Positions 9,711 to 19,389 of a stretch of DNA of 64,000 bases are shown here, in pieces. The stretch is from NCBI GenBank assembly GCA_913055695.1, contig CAJXKF010000009.1, positions 1 through 64,000 of the forward strand, read 5' to 3'. The position numbers and the translations under genes were made by a program. Position 1 is the first letter of the stretch. Every line of letters begins with the position of its first letter. This DNA comes from an uncultured Methylophaga sp. (GTDB lineage: Bacteria; Pseudomonadota; Gammaproteobacteria; Nitrosococcales; Methylophagaceae). The notes beneath the pieces are model-generated. The model was not told the origin of the DNA. It did no database searches and worked only from the letters and a program-made list of their open reading frames with translations.

Positions 9711-9737
9711 AAAAAGGGGCTTTGAGCCCCTTTTTTT
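9711..9737. terminator. Bidirectional terminator between gloA and a small membrane gene
   Basis: A run of A, then AGGGGCT-TTG-AGCCCCT, then seven T forms a hairpin usable in both directions. It lies between two convergent genes: gloA ending at 9697 and the 59-residue membrane protein ending at 9749. Confidence 0.85.
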
Positions 9738-9748
9738 ATGCTTTCAAT

Positions 9749-9928
9749 TTATTTGGGACCGAGGAAGAACCAGATAATTAAGCCGACTACAGGGAATAAC
9801 AGAATAATGAGTATCCATAAAGCTTTTGAGCCAGCGCCAGCCGGGCTGCCTGCGACCTGGATAATGGCCCAAATGACGATGATCAGCCAGATAAGACCCA
9901 GTAAACCTCCTCCAATACCTAATTCCAT
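9749..9928 (-). CDS. Small PLDc_N-type membrane protein
   Basis: A 59-residue frame on the minus strand starts MELGIGGGLLGLIWLIIVIW and ends IIWFFLGPK. It has two hydrophobic helices (about 7-24 and 37-55) joined by a short Gly/Ser/Ala loop. The pattern, with the closing FFLGPK, matches the phospholipase-D-nuclease N-terminal domain that occurs alone or ahead of cardiolipin synthases. No catalytic HKD motif is present, so it is not an enzyme. AAGGAG lies six bases before the ATG and a terminator follows the stop, both supporting a real gene. Its function is unknown. It is too short for common length cut-offs. Confidence 0.85.
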   Translation of the reverse strand: MELGIGGGLLGLIWLIIVIWAIIQVAGSPAGAGSKALWILIILLFPVVGLIIWFFLGPK

Positions 9929-10000
9929 TTTTCTCTCCTTGTCGTTGTGAAGTTCAAAATCACCTTAAAGGAAATTTGCTATTAAAACAAACCATTGAGT

Positions 10001-11413
10001 TCACATTTCAGGAGAATCAGCATAGAGACCACCGCCAAGCGCTTTAAACAGTGTTAACTGGTTGCGCAGACGCTGCAGATCGAGACTGATAAGGCTCAAC
10101 TGACTGTTTATACTGCTGCGTTGTGCATCAAGCACATCCAGATAGCTGTCCACACCGGCATTAAAACGGGAGCGAGCCAGCGCCAGGCTGCGCTGAGTGG
10201 CCTGGGTCAGATCCTGCTGCGCCTGTAACTGCTGATCGAGGGTAATCCTGGCCTGCATCTCATCACGGACTTCTTTAAAGGCCTGCAGAATAACCTGTTG
10301 GTAATTGGCGATATTAATATCTTTCTGTAATTCGGCCACTTCCAGATTGGCCTGGTTCACGCCCCAGTCCAGCAAAGGCAGACTGAACTGCGGTGCAATC
10401 TGCCACTGCCTGCTACCGCTGTCAGTCAACTGCGCCGGGGTCGTGCCGGCCAGGCCCAGGCCTGCGGTCAAACTGATCCGCGGGAAAAATGCGGCACGGG
10501 CGGCGCCAATATCTGCATTGGCGGATTTGATCTGATATTCCGCCTGCAATACATCGGGACGTTGCAACAGCACGTCAGAACTCAGACCGACCGGCAAGTC
10601 CCGCAACTGGCCAATCTGTTCCCAGTCAGCCTGCCATTGCGATTTGTCCAGCTCCTGCCCGGTTAGAAGCTGCAGGCTGGTGAAGAATTCATTTGCCTGT
10701 TGCTGATATTGGGCTTGCAGAATCCGGGCTTCATGCACGGCAGTTTCGGCTTGACGCAGATCCAGTTCCGAGGCCAGCCCGTTATCAAAACGTTTACGGA
10801 TGAGCTGATAGGTTTCCTCGCGCGCCTGATAGGTCTCCGCCGCAAGTTCAGCCTGGGCTTCAGCAGCCTGCCAGCTGAACCAGCTGTCGGCAACTTCAGC
10901 AATCAGACTGAGCTGGGCACTGTCACGCGCTGCCTGACTGGCAAAATACTGCTGCAGGGCAGCCTGCGACAGACTGTCGATGCGGCCGAAAAAGTCGATC
11001 TCCCAACTGGTGATACCGAGACCTACGCGGTACTGCTCATTGATGCCGCTTCTGCCTGCAAAACTCAGTGATTCCGGTGTCCGGCTGCGACTGGCTTCCC
11101 CCTCAGCATCGACAGCAGGTAGTTGTGCGGCGCGCTGAATCTGATATTGCTGTTGCAGTTGCTGCACACTCAATGAAGCAATCTTCAGTTCCTGATTATG
11201 CGACAGTGCTTTATCAATCAGCTGCTGCAGAGCGGGATCACGGTAGAATTCCTGCCATCCCAGTTCGGCGACGGGCAGGGTTTCTGTCTCAGCCGCTGTC
11301 TCAGTGTCGAGTTCAATGACCGGCTCCGGTCGTTGATAATCGGGAATCATTGAACAGGCAGAAACGGTCAGCAACAGGCTGACCGTCAGGGCTTGTCTGA
11401 GTCGCTGGCTCAT
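10001..11413 (-). CDS. RND efflux outer-membrane lipoprotein (OprM/NodT family)
   Basis: This is a TolC-like outer-membrane channel that completes a tripartite drug-efflux pump. The 470 residues begin with a lipoprotein signal peptide whose lipobox ends SAC at about residue 20. The mature protein has two homologous outer-membrane-efflux repeats with long helices rich in Gln, Ala and Leu. Motifs such as PDYQRPEP and [16 protein letters not shown] are typical of the NodT branch. It overlaps the acrB-like gene by four bases (ATGA), so it is the last gene of the tetR-acrA-acrB-oprM operon. The substrate range cannot be read from sequence. Confidence 0.93.
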   Translation of the reverse strand: MSQRLRQALTVSLLLTVSACSMIPDYQRPEPVIELDTETAAETETLPVAELGWQEFYRDPALQQLIDKALSHNQELKIASLSVQQLQQQYQIQRAAQLPAVDAEGEASRSRTPESLSFAGRSGINEQYRVGLGITSWEIDFFGRIDSLSQAALQQYFASQAARDSAQLSLIAEVADSWFSWQAAEAQAELAAETYQAREETYQLIRKRFDNGLASELDLRQAETAVHEARILQAQYQQQANEFFTSLQLLTGQELDKSQWQADWEQIGQLRDLPVGLSSDVLLQRPDVLQAEYQIKSANADIGAARAAFFPRISLTAGLGLAGTTPAQLTDSGSRQWQIAPQFSLPLLDWGVNQANLEVAELQKDINIANYQQVILQAFKEVRDEMQARITLDQQLQAQQDLTQATQRSLALARSRFNAGVDSYLDVLDAQRSSINSQLSLISLDLQRLRNQLTLFKALGGGLYADSPEM

Positions 11414-14400
11414 GCCTTCGCCTCCTCTGAACGGTTGCGGTTTTTATTATGACCACTGATGCGCTCGGCCAGGCTGAAGACCACAACAAAAAATACCGGA
11501 ATAAAGAACACCGCCAGTACCGTCGCAGTAAATATCCCGCCAAAGACACCGGTACCAATCGCGTTCTGACTGGCCGAGCCGGCACCGGAAGCCAGCATCA
11601 GTGGCGTGACGCCGAGCATAAAGGCCAGTGACGTCATCAGAATAGGCCGTAACCGCATTCTGACCGCTTCCAATGTCGCTTTGCGGAGGCTCATGCCGTC
11701 TTCATAAAGCGATTTGGCAAACTCGACAATCAAGATGGCATTCTTGGACGACAGCCCTATCGTCGTTAACAGCCCGACCTGGAAAAAGACATCATTGGAG
11801 AGGCCTCTCAAGATTGCAAAAATAACAGCGCCAAGCACCCCCAGCGGCACCACCAGCATCACTGAAAACGGTACCGACCAGCTTTCATAGAGTGCTGCCA
11901 GACATAAAAACACCACCAGAATCGACAAGGCGTAGAGTAGCGGTGCCTGGTCGCCGGACTGCCGTTCCTGCAATGACAGGCCGGTCCACTGAAAACCGAT
12001 ACCATCCGGTAGTTTTGCCACCAGGTTTTCCATGATCTGCATGGCTTCACCGGAGCTGACACCAGGCGCACCTTCCCCCTGAATATTGACCGAAGATACG
12101 CCGTTGTAACGCTCCAGTCGGGGGGAGCCGTAAATCCAGCGACCCTCGGTCAGTGATGCCAGCGAGACCATTTCATTGTCGTCATTACGGACGTACCATT
12201 CAGCGACATCCTCGGGCATCATCCGGTATGGGGCATCACCCTGAACATAAACCCGTTTGATGCGGCCATCATCAATAAAGTCATTGACATAGCTCGAGGC
12301 CCAGGCGGTACTAAAGGTACTGTTGATATCGCTCAGATTGACACCGAAAGCCGCTGCCTTGGTGTGATCGACATCCAGTTTGAATTGGGGGGTATCGTCC
12401 TGGCCGTTGTGACGTACCCCGGTCAGTGCCGGTTCCTGGGCTGCCATTTGCAGTAATTGATCGCGCGCATTCATCAGAGCTTTGTGGCCGAGTCCGCCCA
12501 GGTCCTGCAGTTGCATATCAAAACCACTGGCATTACCCAGTTCACGAATGGGCGGCGGCGCAATCGCAAACGCCACCGCTCTTTTCAGGGTGGCGAAGTA
12601 GGCATTGGCCCGCGCCGCCACCTGCTGCACATGCTGTTCCGGTTCAGTGCGCTCTTCCCAGTCTTTCATATTGATAAAGGCCAGGCCGTTATTCTGGCCG
12701 CGACCGCCGAAGCTGAAACCGATCACTGAAAAAACGGATTCGACATTTTCTTTTTCCTGTTCCAGATAATAGTTCTCTATCTTGTCCATGACTTCAATCG
12801 AACGCGACATGGAGGCATTGGGTGGCAAAATCATCTGGGTGAACATCAGACCCTGATCCTCATCCGGCAAGAAAGAGCCGGGCAGACGCGTGAACAGCAC
12901 GGCCAGCAGGCCGACAATCAGGACATAAATCAGCATATAGCGGCCTTTGCGGCCAATCATATGCTCAACACTGTTCTGGTAACGATTTGTTGCCTTGTTG
13001 AAATTGCGGTTAAACCAGCCAAAAAAACCTTTACGCTCGTAATGCTCTTCATCCGTCGGTTTGAGAAAAGCGGCACATAGCGCCGGGGTCAGCGTCAATG
13101 CAATCAGCACCGACAGAGCCATGGCAGAGACCACGGCAATGGAGAACTGCCGGTATATAACACCGGTAGAACCGCCGAAAAAGGCCATCGGAATAAAGAC
13201 GGCAGACAGCACCAGTGCGATACCAATCAGAGCGCCGGTGATCTGATCTATAGACTTGCGTGTCGCCTCTCTGGGGGACAAGCGATCCTCGTGCATGACC
13301 CGTTCAACGTTCTCCACGACCACGATGGCATCATCGACCAGCAGACCGATGGCCAGCACCATCGCGAACATGGTGAGAGTGTTGATAGAAAAGCCGAAGG
13401 CATAGAGCACGGCAAAGGTACCGAGCAGCACGATAGGCACGGTAATGGTCGGAATGATGGTAGCCCGGAAGTTCTGTAAGAACAGATACATGACCAGGAA
13501 CACGAGTATGATCGCTTCGACCAGGGTATGTACCACGCCTTCAATCGATAATTTGACAAAAGGGGTGGTGTCGTAGGGATAGACTACTTCCAGCCCGGCC
13601 GGGAAGAAATCATCCAGCTCTGCAATGCGTTCGCGGACATTCTCCGCCGTCTCCAGCGCATTGGCGCCGGAAGCGAGCGTGATACCGATACCGGCTGCAG
13701 GTTGTTTGTTGTATTCGGTCTCGTACTGGTAGCTCTCCCCCCCCAGTTCAACCCGCGCAACATCACCCAATCGGACGCGGGAACCGTCCTGATTCACCCG
13801 CAGGATGATATTGCTGAATTCCTCCGGTGTTTCCAGCCGGGTCTGTACCACGATATTGGCATTAAACTGCTGATCATCAACGGCAGGGGCGCCGCCCAGT
13901 TCGCCGGCAGCGATCTGAGCGTTCTGGGCCCGGATCGCGCGCACCACATCACCGGTAGTCAGATTGTAGTGATTGAGTCGCTCCGGATTAAGCCAGATCC
14001 GCATCGCATACTGGGAACCGAAGATCTGAATACGACCGACCCCGTTCACCCGGCTCAGCGGATCCTGGATGTTGGCACCGACATAGTCGGAAATATCGTA
14101 GCGGTCCATACTGCCATCGGCAGATACAAAACCCAGCACCATTAAAAAACCGGTACTGGATTTGGTCACCGTTATCCCCTGTTCCTGCACTTCCTGTGGC
14201 AGCAGTGGCATGGCTGACTGCAGCTTGTTCTGCACCTGAACCTGGGCAATATCCGGATCGGTGCCGGCTTCAAAGGTGATAGTGAGCTGACCGATGCCGG
14301 TGGAGTCACTGGTCGCCGACATATACAGCACATTATCGATACCGGTGAGATTCTGCTCCAGCACCTGGATCACCGAGTCTTCTACCGTTTTAGCAGAAGC

Positions 14401-14553
14401 ACCGGGGTAGGTAGTGCGGATTTCCACCGAAGGTGGCGCGACTTCAGGATATTGTGACACCGGCAACTGAAAAATCGACAGTACGCCGGCCAGCATGATC
14501 AGGATCGCAATGACCCAGGCAAAAACGGGACGATCAATAAAAAAACGCGCCAT
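11410..14553 (-). CDS. RND multidrug efflux transporter, AcrB/MexB (HAE1) type
   Basis: This is the inner-membrane proton/drug antiporter of the pump. The 1047 residues have the usual 12-helix plan with two large periplasmic loops. The start [17 protein letters not shown] is characteristic. The proton-relay aspartate pair lies in [20 protein letters not shown] near residue 405, and the partner lysine in [15 protein letters not shown] near residue 940. The HAE1 class exports hydrophobic or amphiphilic compounds. The gene sits between its adaptor (2-base gap) and its outer-membrane channel (4-base overlap), a complete pump in one operon. Confidence 0.96.
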   Translation of the reverse strand: MARFFIDRPVFAWVIAILIMLAGVLSIFQLPVSQYPEVAPPSVEIRTTYPGASAKTVEDSVIQVLEQNLTGIDNVLYMSATSDSTGIGQLTITFEAGTDPDIAQVQVQNKLQSAMPLLPQEVQEQGITVTKSSTGFLMVLGFVSADGSMDRYDISDYVGANIQDPLSRVNGVGRIQIFGSQYAMRIWLNPERLNHYNLTTGDVVRAIRAQNAQIAAGELGGAPAVDDQQFNANIVVQTRLETPEEFSNIILRVNQDGSRVRLGDVARVELGGESYQYETEYNKQPAAGIGITLASGANALETAENVRERIAELDDFFPAGLEVVYPYDTTPFVKLSIEGVVHTLVEAIILVFLVMYLFLQNFRATIIPTITVPIVLLGTFAVLYAFGFSINTLTMFAMVLAIGLLVDDAIVVVENVERVMHEDRLSPREATRKSIDQITGALIGIALVLSAVFIPMAFFGGSTGVIYRQFSIAVVSAMALSVLIALTLTPALCAAFLKPTDEEHYERKGFFGWFNRNFNKATNRYQNSVEHMIGRKGRYMLIYVLIVGLLAVLFTRLPGSFLPDEDQGLMFTQMILPPNASMSRSIEVMDKIENYYLEQEKENVESVFSVIGFSFGGRGQNNGLAFINMKDWEERTEPEQHVQQVAARANAYFATLKRAVAFAIAPPPIRELGNASGFDMQLQDLGGLGHKALMNARDQLLQMAAQEPALTGVRHNGQDDTPQFKLDVDHTKAAAFGVNLSDINSTFSTAWASSYVNDFIDDGRIKRVYVQGDAPYRMMPEDVAEWYVRNDDNEMVSLASLTEGRWIYGSPRLERYNGVSSVNIQGEGAPGVSSGEAMQIMENLVAKLPDGIGFQWTGLSLQERQSGDQAPLLYALSILVVFLCLAALYESWSVPFSVMLVVPLGVLGAVIFAILRGLSNDVFFQVGLLTTIGLSSKNAILIVEFAKSLYEDGMSLRKATLEAVRMRLRPILMTSLAFMLGVTPLMLASGAGSASQNAIGTGVFGGIFTATVLAVFFIPVFFVVVFSLAERISGHNKNRNRSEEAKA

Positions 14554-14555
14554 AA

Positions 14556-15716
14556 TCAGTCTCCGCCAGTCTTAGTCTGTTCAAGCTTTTTATCAATGCT
14601 GACTTTGGCGCCCGGGGCCACTTTCTGCAGCCCGGCCACGATCAGCTGATCGCCCGCATTGAGTCCGGATTTCACCAGCCAGTGGCCGTCGATAGCCTGG
14701 CCTACTGAGAGTTCGCGCGGCTCAACCTCATTGTTGTCATTCACAACCAGAGCGGTGGCATCACCTTCACGGTTGAAACTGATGGCTTTCTGTGGCGCCA
14801 GAATCGCTGCGTCGATCTTGCCTTCGGTAATTTCAGCGCGGACAAACATGCCGGGCAACAGTAGTTGATCAGGGTTTGGCATCAGCGCACGCAGAACCAC
14901 ATCACCGGTGGAGGGATCGACATCAACCTCGGCAAACTGCAATTTCCCCTGATGGGCATATTCGCTGCCATCTTCCAGGGTCAAAGTGACTGTGGGGGCC
15001 TGCTGCTGATTTATTTCGCGCTGAATGATTTTTCTGCGCAGGTCCAGTAATGCCCGGGAAGGCTGGGCGATATCGATATAGATCGGATCCAGCTGATGGA
15101 TGGTGGACAGTTCGGCTTCCTGTTGGGCAGTGACCAGTGCCCCTTCGGTGACATTGGACTTGCCAATGCGGCCCGAAATCGGTGCGTTGACATGGGTATA
15201 GTCCAGATTGGTCTGCGCCGTCTTCACCATCGCTTTGCGGACTTGGATTTCAGCCTGCGCCTGTTGAAAGGTTGCCAGCGCATCATCGTATTCCTGGCGA
15301 CTGATGGCATTGTCATCGAGCAGATTCTGATATCGTTGTTCTCTCGCTCTGGCGGTTTTCAGCGCCGCCTCGGCACGAGCAAGCTCAGCCTTGGCATTAG
15401 CCAGTTCGGCCTCATAGATGGCGGGGTCAATCTGATACAGCTGTTGGCCGGCTTCGATTTGTGAACCCTCTTCGAACAGACGTTGTTCGATAATACCGCT
15501 CACCTGCGGTCTGACATCGGCTTTACGGTAGGCCACGGTCCTGGCGGGCAGAGAGCTGGTCAGAGTGATCGCCTGTGGCGCCAGAGTCATGATATTGACC
15601 GCGGCCGGGGGCAGTCCCTGCTGGCTAGCCTGATCTTCAGCTTTTTGTTCGCAGCCGGACAGCAGCAGTGCGGCGAAAAATGTCACTAACAAGGGCAATC
15701 TGAAAGAAAAAGTCAT
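14556..15716 (-). CDS. RND efflux periplasmic adaptor, AcrA/MexA type
   Basis: This membrane-fusion protein bridges the RND pump and the outer-membrane channel. Its 386 residues start with a lipoprotein signal peptide ending LLSGC at about residue 22. Then come a biotinyl-lipoyl half-motif ([19 protein letters not shown]), a helical hairpin of about residues 105-170 rich in Ala, Glu and Gln, the second lipoyl half ([18 protein letters not shown]), and beta-barrel and membrane-proximal domains. It lies 12 bases after tetR and 2 before the transporter gene, so all four genes should be co-transcribed. Confidence 0.95.
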   Translation of the reverse strand: MTFSFRLPLLVTFFAALLLSGCEQKAEDQASQQGLPPAAVNIMTLAPQAITLTSSLPARTVAYRKADVRPQVSGIIEQRLFEEGSQIEAGQQLYQIDPAIYEAELANAKAELARAEAALKTARAREQRYQNLLDDNAISRQEYDDALATFQQAQAEIQVRKAMVKTAQTNLDYTHVNAPISGRIGKSNVTEGALVTAQQEAELSTIHQLDPIYIDIAQPSRALLDLRRKIIQREINQQQAPTVTLTLEDGSEYAHQGKLQFAEVDVDPSTGDVVLRALMPNPDQLLLPGMFVRAEITEGKIDAAILAPQKAISFNREGDATALVVNDNNEVEPRELSVGQAIDGHWLVKSGLNAGDQLIVAGLQKVAPGAKVSIDKKLEQTKTGGD

Positions 15717-15728
15717 TGTGTTCTCCTA

Positions 15729-16325
15729 TCACCGGGCCTGTGTGGCACCGGTGGCAATGGCATCCCAGGATGCATCCATAATCTGATTCAGCTGTGCCTG
15801 ATCGACCTGTATCACGCCTAACAGTTGCTGACTGGCCAGATACATATAAGGTTCAAAACTGAGGCTGCCCAGCACATCATCAGGCAAATCTTTAATCAAT
15901 TTCTGTCGACGCCCTTCAGCAAACAGCGCTCGCAAGGGTTGGAACTGTTGCCAGGCATCCTTGCGCTGACTGCGTAAAACCTCGGTGGGCAGGTGATCAA
16001 ACTGGGCCTTGCTGAGCGTGATAGCACGGTTGTTAATACAGAAGTGCCAGATATTGGCGCAGATCCGCTGGTAACGCTGTTTTAAAGACAGCGAACCATC
16101 ATGATCGGTAAAAGCAGCCTCGGCAAAAGCCTCAATGATGCGGCTGTGCAGTTCAGCGATTAATGCTTCGCGGTCTTTGAAATAAAGGTAAATGGTCCCG
16201 GTCGCTACGCCGGCGCGGCCGGCCAGCTGTTTCATCGAAAAACCGTGAAAACCACTGCTGGAGAGCAGTTCCAAAGTGGCCTGAAGAATCAATTGTTGTT
16301 TGTCTTTGGCTTTTGTCTCAGTCAT
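15729..16325 (-). CDS. TetR/AcrR-family repressor of the efflux operon
   Basis: This is a 198-residue regulator with an N-terminal helix-turn-helix: LSSSGFHGFSMKQLAGRAG then VATGTIYLYFKDREALIAEL (about 18-57). The remaining helical part would bind ligand and dimerise. Unlike classical acrR, which is divergent from acrAB, it is the first gene of the operon it should control. A perfect 24-bp palindrome overlaps the -10 of its promoter ten bases upstream of the start codon, which strongly suggests autorepression relieved by a pump substrate. The inducer is unknown. Confidence 0.92.
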   Translation of the reverse strand: MTETKAKDKQQLILQATLELLSSSGFHGFSMKQLAGRAGVATGTIYLYFKDREALIAELHSRIIEAFAEAAFTDHDGSLSLKQRYQRICANIWHFCINNRAITLSKAQFDHLPTEVLRSQRKDAWQQFQPLRALFAEGRRQKLIKDLPDDVLGSLSFEPYMYLASQQLLGVIQVDQAQLNQIMDASWDAIATGATQAR

Positions 16326-16335
16326 GGTGGTTTAG

Positions 16336-16359
16336 AAATGAATGAACGTTCATTCATTT
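16336..16359. promoter_or_regulatory. Perfect 24-bp palindromic TetR operator
   Basis: The half site AAATGAATGAAC is followed directly by its exact reverse complement. It lies just ahead of the tetR start codon and covers the last four bases of the -10 hexamer. Palindromes containing GAATGAACGTTCATTC are typical TetR/AcrR operators. Binding here would block the whole efflux operon. Confidence 0.85.
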
Positions 16360-16384
16360 TAGAGACTCAATGTATAAATGTAAA
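16356..16384 (-). promoter_or_regulatory. Promoter of the tetR-acrAB-oprM operon
   Basis: On the minus strand TTTACA (16384-16379) and TAAAAT (16361-16356) are separated by exactly 17 bases. The -10 runs into the 24-bp palindrome, as expected for a repressor-controlled promoter. Confidence 0.65.
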
Positions 16385-16408
16385 TGCATGTGTTTGAAAC
16401 CATGTAAT

Positions 16409-17674
16409 TTAACTTTGCTGAATTTTGTCGACGATCTGTTTCAGCCGCGTTAAGTCAGCATCCAGATTGAGGGCCTGTTCGGCGCGTTGGTAGGCCATTT
16501 CTGAGTGAAGTTCAACCTGCTCGGCAAAGCACTCAGGGCACAGCCGTTTCAGTGCCAGTAAGGTTTTTTGTAACCTGAGCTGGATTTCAATCATCCCGGC
16601 ACCATCGCGGGCAATCGGCATGAACACATCTTCAAATAAATCATCCAACTGCAGTTCCGAAATCCGCACATGCGGATAGACAATGTTTTCATTGTTATCA
16701 TCAATACTGATGTGTTCACGCCAGGGCAATAACAGACGCACAGCCCGGCTGATAATGTCTATCGCCGTGCCCGGGTCATTGACGGCGGGTGACAGGGCGC
16801 GGGAGGCAATTTCAGCCAGTACCGTGAGACCAAAGCGTGGATCCTGATCAAAAGATCGCTCATTGCCGACGGTAAAGGCTGTACGAATCGCATTTTCTAC
16901 TTCTTCGCTGAGCTCACCGGCAAAACTGGCAATCGCTTCTGCAGGATGAATAAACTGGCCGGGCTCGGTCAGTACCGAGATTTCTGATTCATACTGTTCA
17001 GCGTAATGGTTGAGCTTACTGATATCGATATGCTGCACATAACCGGTCTGCTCAGGGTAGATTTGATTATCGAAATAGTCAGGCAGATTATCCCAGTCGA
17101 GCCGCCGCGCACCGAGACAGGGATAATCAATACGTTGCTGTATCGCCTGACTGGCGGCTTCTTCAACCCGGTTGGTGGTTTCTCCCAGTCGTCCCAGCAT
17201 GGAGAGGTGCTCAATCCAGCGCAGCATGGTGACGACAATGATTACCACCACCCCGAGGGTGACCGCGAACAGAATCAGGCGACCATTTTCACCGTATAAA
17301 TCGGTTCTGAGCGCAATAATGCCGACCAGGCTGAACAGGAAGGAACCGATGAAAGTAGCCAGCACATTCTGGGTGGTCGAGTCCTGCCGGACCAGTTTGG
17401 TGGCTCGCGGCGTCGCGCTGGAACTGGCGGCAGTATAGGCTGAGACCATCACACTCAGTGAAAAGGTGGTCACGGCCAGCATGCTTGAAGCCAGGATATT
17501 GAGGATCTGGCCCACCGATTCGGCACCGATACTGAAGGGGAAAGGTGCTTTAATGAAGATTTCAACAGGAATGGCAATCAGGGCGGTAAATACTGCCAAC
17601 AGAGCAAACAGCGCGGAGCGCAGCCATAATTTTCGCCCCAGCTGGGTTAGAAGCCATTGCCATTTGGAAAACAT
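16409..17674 (-). CDS. DUF2254 family membrane protein
   Basis: This is a 421-residue protein of a conserved but uncharacterised family. The N-terminal third has four hydrophobic segments (about 18-40, 58-80, 105-125 and 132-152), with MLAVTTFSLSVMVSAYTAAS between the second and third as a family hallmark. The C-terminal two thirds are soluble and contain DPRFGLTVLAEIASRALSPA and NDPGTAIDIISRAVRLL, also conserved in DUF2254. No enzymatic motif is visible. It has its own promoter and lies between the efflux repressor and erpA with no obvious functional link. Confidence 0.88.
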   Translation of the reverse strand: MFSKWQWLLTQLGRKLWLRSALFALLAVFTALIAIPVEIFIKAPFPFSIGAESVGQILNILASSMLAVTTFSLSVMVSAYTAASSSATPRATKLVRQDSTTQNVLATFIGSFLFSLVGIIALRTDLYGENGRLILFAVTLGVVVIIVVTMLRWIEHLSMLGRLGETTNRVEEAASQAIQQRIDYPCLGARRLDWDNLPDYFDNQIYPEQTGYVQHIDISKLNHYAEQYESEISVLTEPGQFIHPAEAIASFAGELSEEVENAIRTAFTVGNERSFDQDPRFGLTVLAEIASRALSPAVNDPGTAIDIISRAVRLLLPWREHISIDDNNENIVYPHVRISELQLDDLFEDVFMPIARDGAGMIEIQLRLQKTLLALKRLCPECFAEQVELHSEMAYQRAEQALNLDADLTRLKQIVDKIQQS

Positions 17675-17701
17675 CCGTCTCTCCTTGTCCGCCCTGTATC
17701 A

Positions 17702-17730
17702 AGCATAACCAACCTTGAAGGTACAGACAA
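17702..17730 (-). promoter_or_regulatory. Promoter of the DUF2254 gene
   Basis: On the minus strand TTGTCT (17730-17725) and TATGCT (17707-17702) are spaced by 17 bases, 28 bases before the ATG at 17674. The ribosome-binding site GGAGAG lies between them and the start. Confidence 0.55.
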
Positions 17731-17748
17731 TTCAGTGGCGACAGGCAC

Positions 17749-17785
17749 AAAAAAACCGGTGAGGTCAGACCGCACCGGTTTTTGT
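17749..17785 (-). terminator. Rho-independent terminator after erpA
   Basis: AAACCGGTG (17753-17761) pairs with CACCGGTTT (17773-17781) around an 11-base loop. Poly-A lies on one side and poly-T on the other, so the hairpin terminates erpA on the minus strand and could also act the other way. Confidence 0.85.
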
Positions 17786-17802
17786 TTAAATTTCAGCCCG
17801 GA

Positions 17803-18147
17803 TCAGGGCGAGAATGATGAACCACAGCCGCAGGTGGTGGTGGCATTGGGGTTACGGATCACAAACTGTGAGCCTTCGATGCCATCGGTGTAATCAATTT
17901 CAGCACCCACCAGATATTGATAACTGGCCGGGTCAATCAGCAGGGTGACACCGCCTTTTTCAACCTGGGTGTCTTCTTCGCTGATGTCTTCTTCAAAGGT
18001 GAATCCATACTGGAAGCCTGAACAGCCGCCACCGGTGATGAATACACGCAGTTTCAGTTGATCGTTGCCTTCTTCAGCGATCAATTCGCTGACCTTAGCT
18101 GCCGCTGCCTCGGTAAAAATAATAGGGCTGGGCATTTCGCTGGTCAT
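17803..18147 (-). CDS. erpA: Iron-sulfur cluster insertion protein ErpA
   Basis: ErpA is an A-type carrier that delivers Fe-S clusters to apo-enzymes. In E. coli it is required for isoprenoid synthesis. The 114 residues have the three conserved cysteines: one in [11 protein letters not shown] (about 42) and two in TTCGCGSSF near the C-terminus (about 106 and 108). The start follows a GGAG site. Although it follows the bactofilin gene on the same strand, it has its own promoter in an 82-base gap, overlapped by an IscR-type site, so it should respond to Fe-S demand. Its terminator follows directly. Confidence 0.96.
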   Translation of the reverse strand: MTSEMPSPIIFTEAAAAKVSELIAEEGNDQLKLRVFITGGGCSGFQYGFTFEEDISEEDTQVEKGGVTLLIDPASYQYLVGAEIDYTDGIEGSQFVIRNPNATTTCGCGSSFSP

Positions 18148-18183
18148 AAATTACTCCACAATTAGCTTAGATACTGGTTAAAT

Positions 18184-18212
18184 ATTATCCAAATTCTGAC
18201 TAAATTAGTCAA
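18184..18212 (-). promoter_or_regulatory. erpA promoter
   Basis: On the minus strand TTGACT (18212-18207) and GATAAT (18189-18184) are spaced by 17 bases, about 36 bases before the erpA ATG. The -35 is part of the IscR-type palindrome. Confidence 0.7.
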
Positions 18213-18216
18213 GATT
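18192..18216 (-). promoter_or_regulatory. IscR type 1-like operator at erpA
   Basis: The core GACTAATTTAGTC (18210-18198 on the minus strand) is an inverted repeat, flanked by TT before and AG after. This agrees with the known type 1 IscR consensus YYGACTRWWWYAGTCRR at every position; only the outer ATAS/STAT flanks diverge. It covers the erpA -35. In E. coli erpA is also an IscR target, so [2Fe-2S]-IscR repression is a well-supported inference. iscR itself is not in the window. Confidence 0.75.
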
Positions 18217-18229
18217 TAAGCACAATCTT

Positions 18230-18682
18230 TCAGGATTCTGCTTTCTGCTCCAGATGAAACTGGGCACCATCTTCAAAGACTTCATGTTCCAGCTGCAGGA
18301 TATCGGTATCTTCTTCCTGGGCGCGGATTAACTGACCGTTGACTTCACTGCCCATGGCCATTTCCAGCAGACGGTAATAGAGATTGCCGTTAATGCGGGC
18401 CTTGGGGGCCAGTTCCACATGATTGGAGACAAACACATTGCCGTTGACCTGGCCGTTAATGATCACATTGGGCACGCGGATTTCACCATCAATACTGCCA
18501 TGGTCACTGAGCGTCAGTACGGCAGTGTCATCGCCGGTCGCATTGATGTTGCCTTCAATGCTGCCATCAACCCGCAGACCGCCACTGAAACTGATATCAC
18601 CTTTTATATGAGTATGCCGGCCAATCAGCGTATCAATGCGGCTGGTCGACTTCTTTTTCTTGGCTTTGTTTTTTTTGAACAT
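18230..18682 (-). CDS. Bactofilin (polymer-forming cytoskeletal protein)
   Basis: Bactofilins polymerise without nucleotide into filaments that help place cell-wall enzymes or polar structures. The 150 residues have a basic N-terminus (KKNKAKKKKS), then a repetitive beta-helix core of about residues 18-120 with the period seen in GDISFSGGLRVDGSIEGNI and VIINGQVNGNVFVSNHVEL, and an acidic tail. It lies eight bases after the DUF6776 gene and shares the order argC-DUF6776-bactofilin-erpA with Pseudomonas. The function in this organism is not shown by the sequence. Confidence 0.93.
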   Translation of the reverse strand: MFKKNKAKKKKSTSRIDTLIGRHTHIKGDISFSGGLRVDGSIEGNINATGDDTAVLTLSDHGSIDGEIRVPNVIINGQVNGNVFVSNHVELAPKARINGNLYYRLLEMAMGSEVNGQLIRAQEEDTDILQLEHEVFEDGAQFHLEQKAES

Positions 18683-18690
18683 GATTTACC

Positions 18691-19389
18691 TCATGATGCC
18701 GGGGAGGGGCTGACTTCCCACTTGAAGGTCCGTTCGGTCAGGGTTTTACCGGACTGTCTCAGCATGACCCGAATACTTTCCGGTTGTTCATTCTCTGCTA
18801 ATTTCACTGTGCCTTCAAGCACTTGCACATGGCGAATATTCAGCGCCTGGGTTTCTACCAGTCTTGACTGGCCCTCACCGTTACCTGTCAGATTCAGCGT
18901 AATCAGCACATCGCCTTTAATCGACTTGGTAATACGCTTACCCTGGGTCAGCACAATCCGATACAGATAGGATGACGCATCCTCGCTGACTGGTCGCAGA
19001 TGCAGTTCACGAACCTGTAATTCACTACTGGCATTCCCCTGGGTGATGTTCTGATAGAACAGCAGTTCTTTATTGAGATCAATGACCCTATCCTGTAACA
19101 GCTGTAATTCCGTTTGCAGTTTGGAATCGGTGGCCTGCTGCAGCGCCTGCATCTGATTGATGCCCATCAGCTGTTCCTGCAGTTGCCGGTTTTCCTCGGT
19201 GAGGCGCTGATTTTCTGCCAGCATCTGAGTATGCTGAGATTGCAGACCGGACAACTTTTCAAGCTGTTTCTGCTGCCATTGCTGTCCCCAGACAAAAATC
19301 GTCGCGATAGTCAGCGCAATGCCCAGCAGGATCAGTAACAGACAGCGGTATGGTCGCCGAGGATGGATAACATATGGACGATCAAGCAT
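18691..19389 (-). CDS. DUF6776-type membrane-anchored coiled-coil protein
   Basis: The 232 residues comprise a short cytoplasmic start, one membrane helix (about 14-34, CLLLILLGIALTIATIFVWG), a coiled coil rich in Gln, Leu and Glu (about 35-115), and a C-terminal beta-rich domain ending in FKWEVSPSPAS. The layout and position, directly between argC and a bactofilin gene, match the uncharacterised family found there in Pseudomonas. Its start overlaps the argC stop by one base (TGATG on the minus strand), so translation is coupled. It may anchor or organise the bactofilin, which is inference only. Confidence 0.75.
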   Translation of the reverse strand: MLDRPYVIHPRRPYRCLLLILLGIALTIATIFVWGQQWQQKQLEKLSGLQSQHTQMLAENQRLTEENRQLQEQLMGINQMQALQQATDSKLQTELQLLQDRVIDLNKELLFYQNITQGNASSELQVRELHLRPVSEDASSYLYRIVLTQGKRITKSIKGDVLITLNLTGNGEGQSRLVETQALNIRHVQVLEGTVKLAENEQPESIRVMLRQSGKTLTERTFKWEVSPSPAS

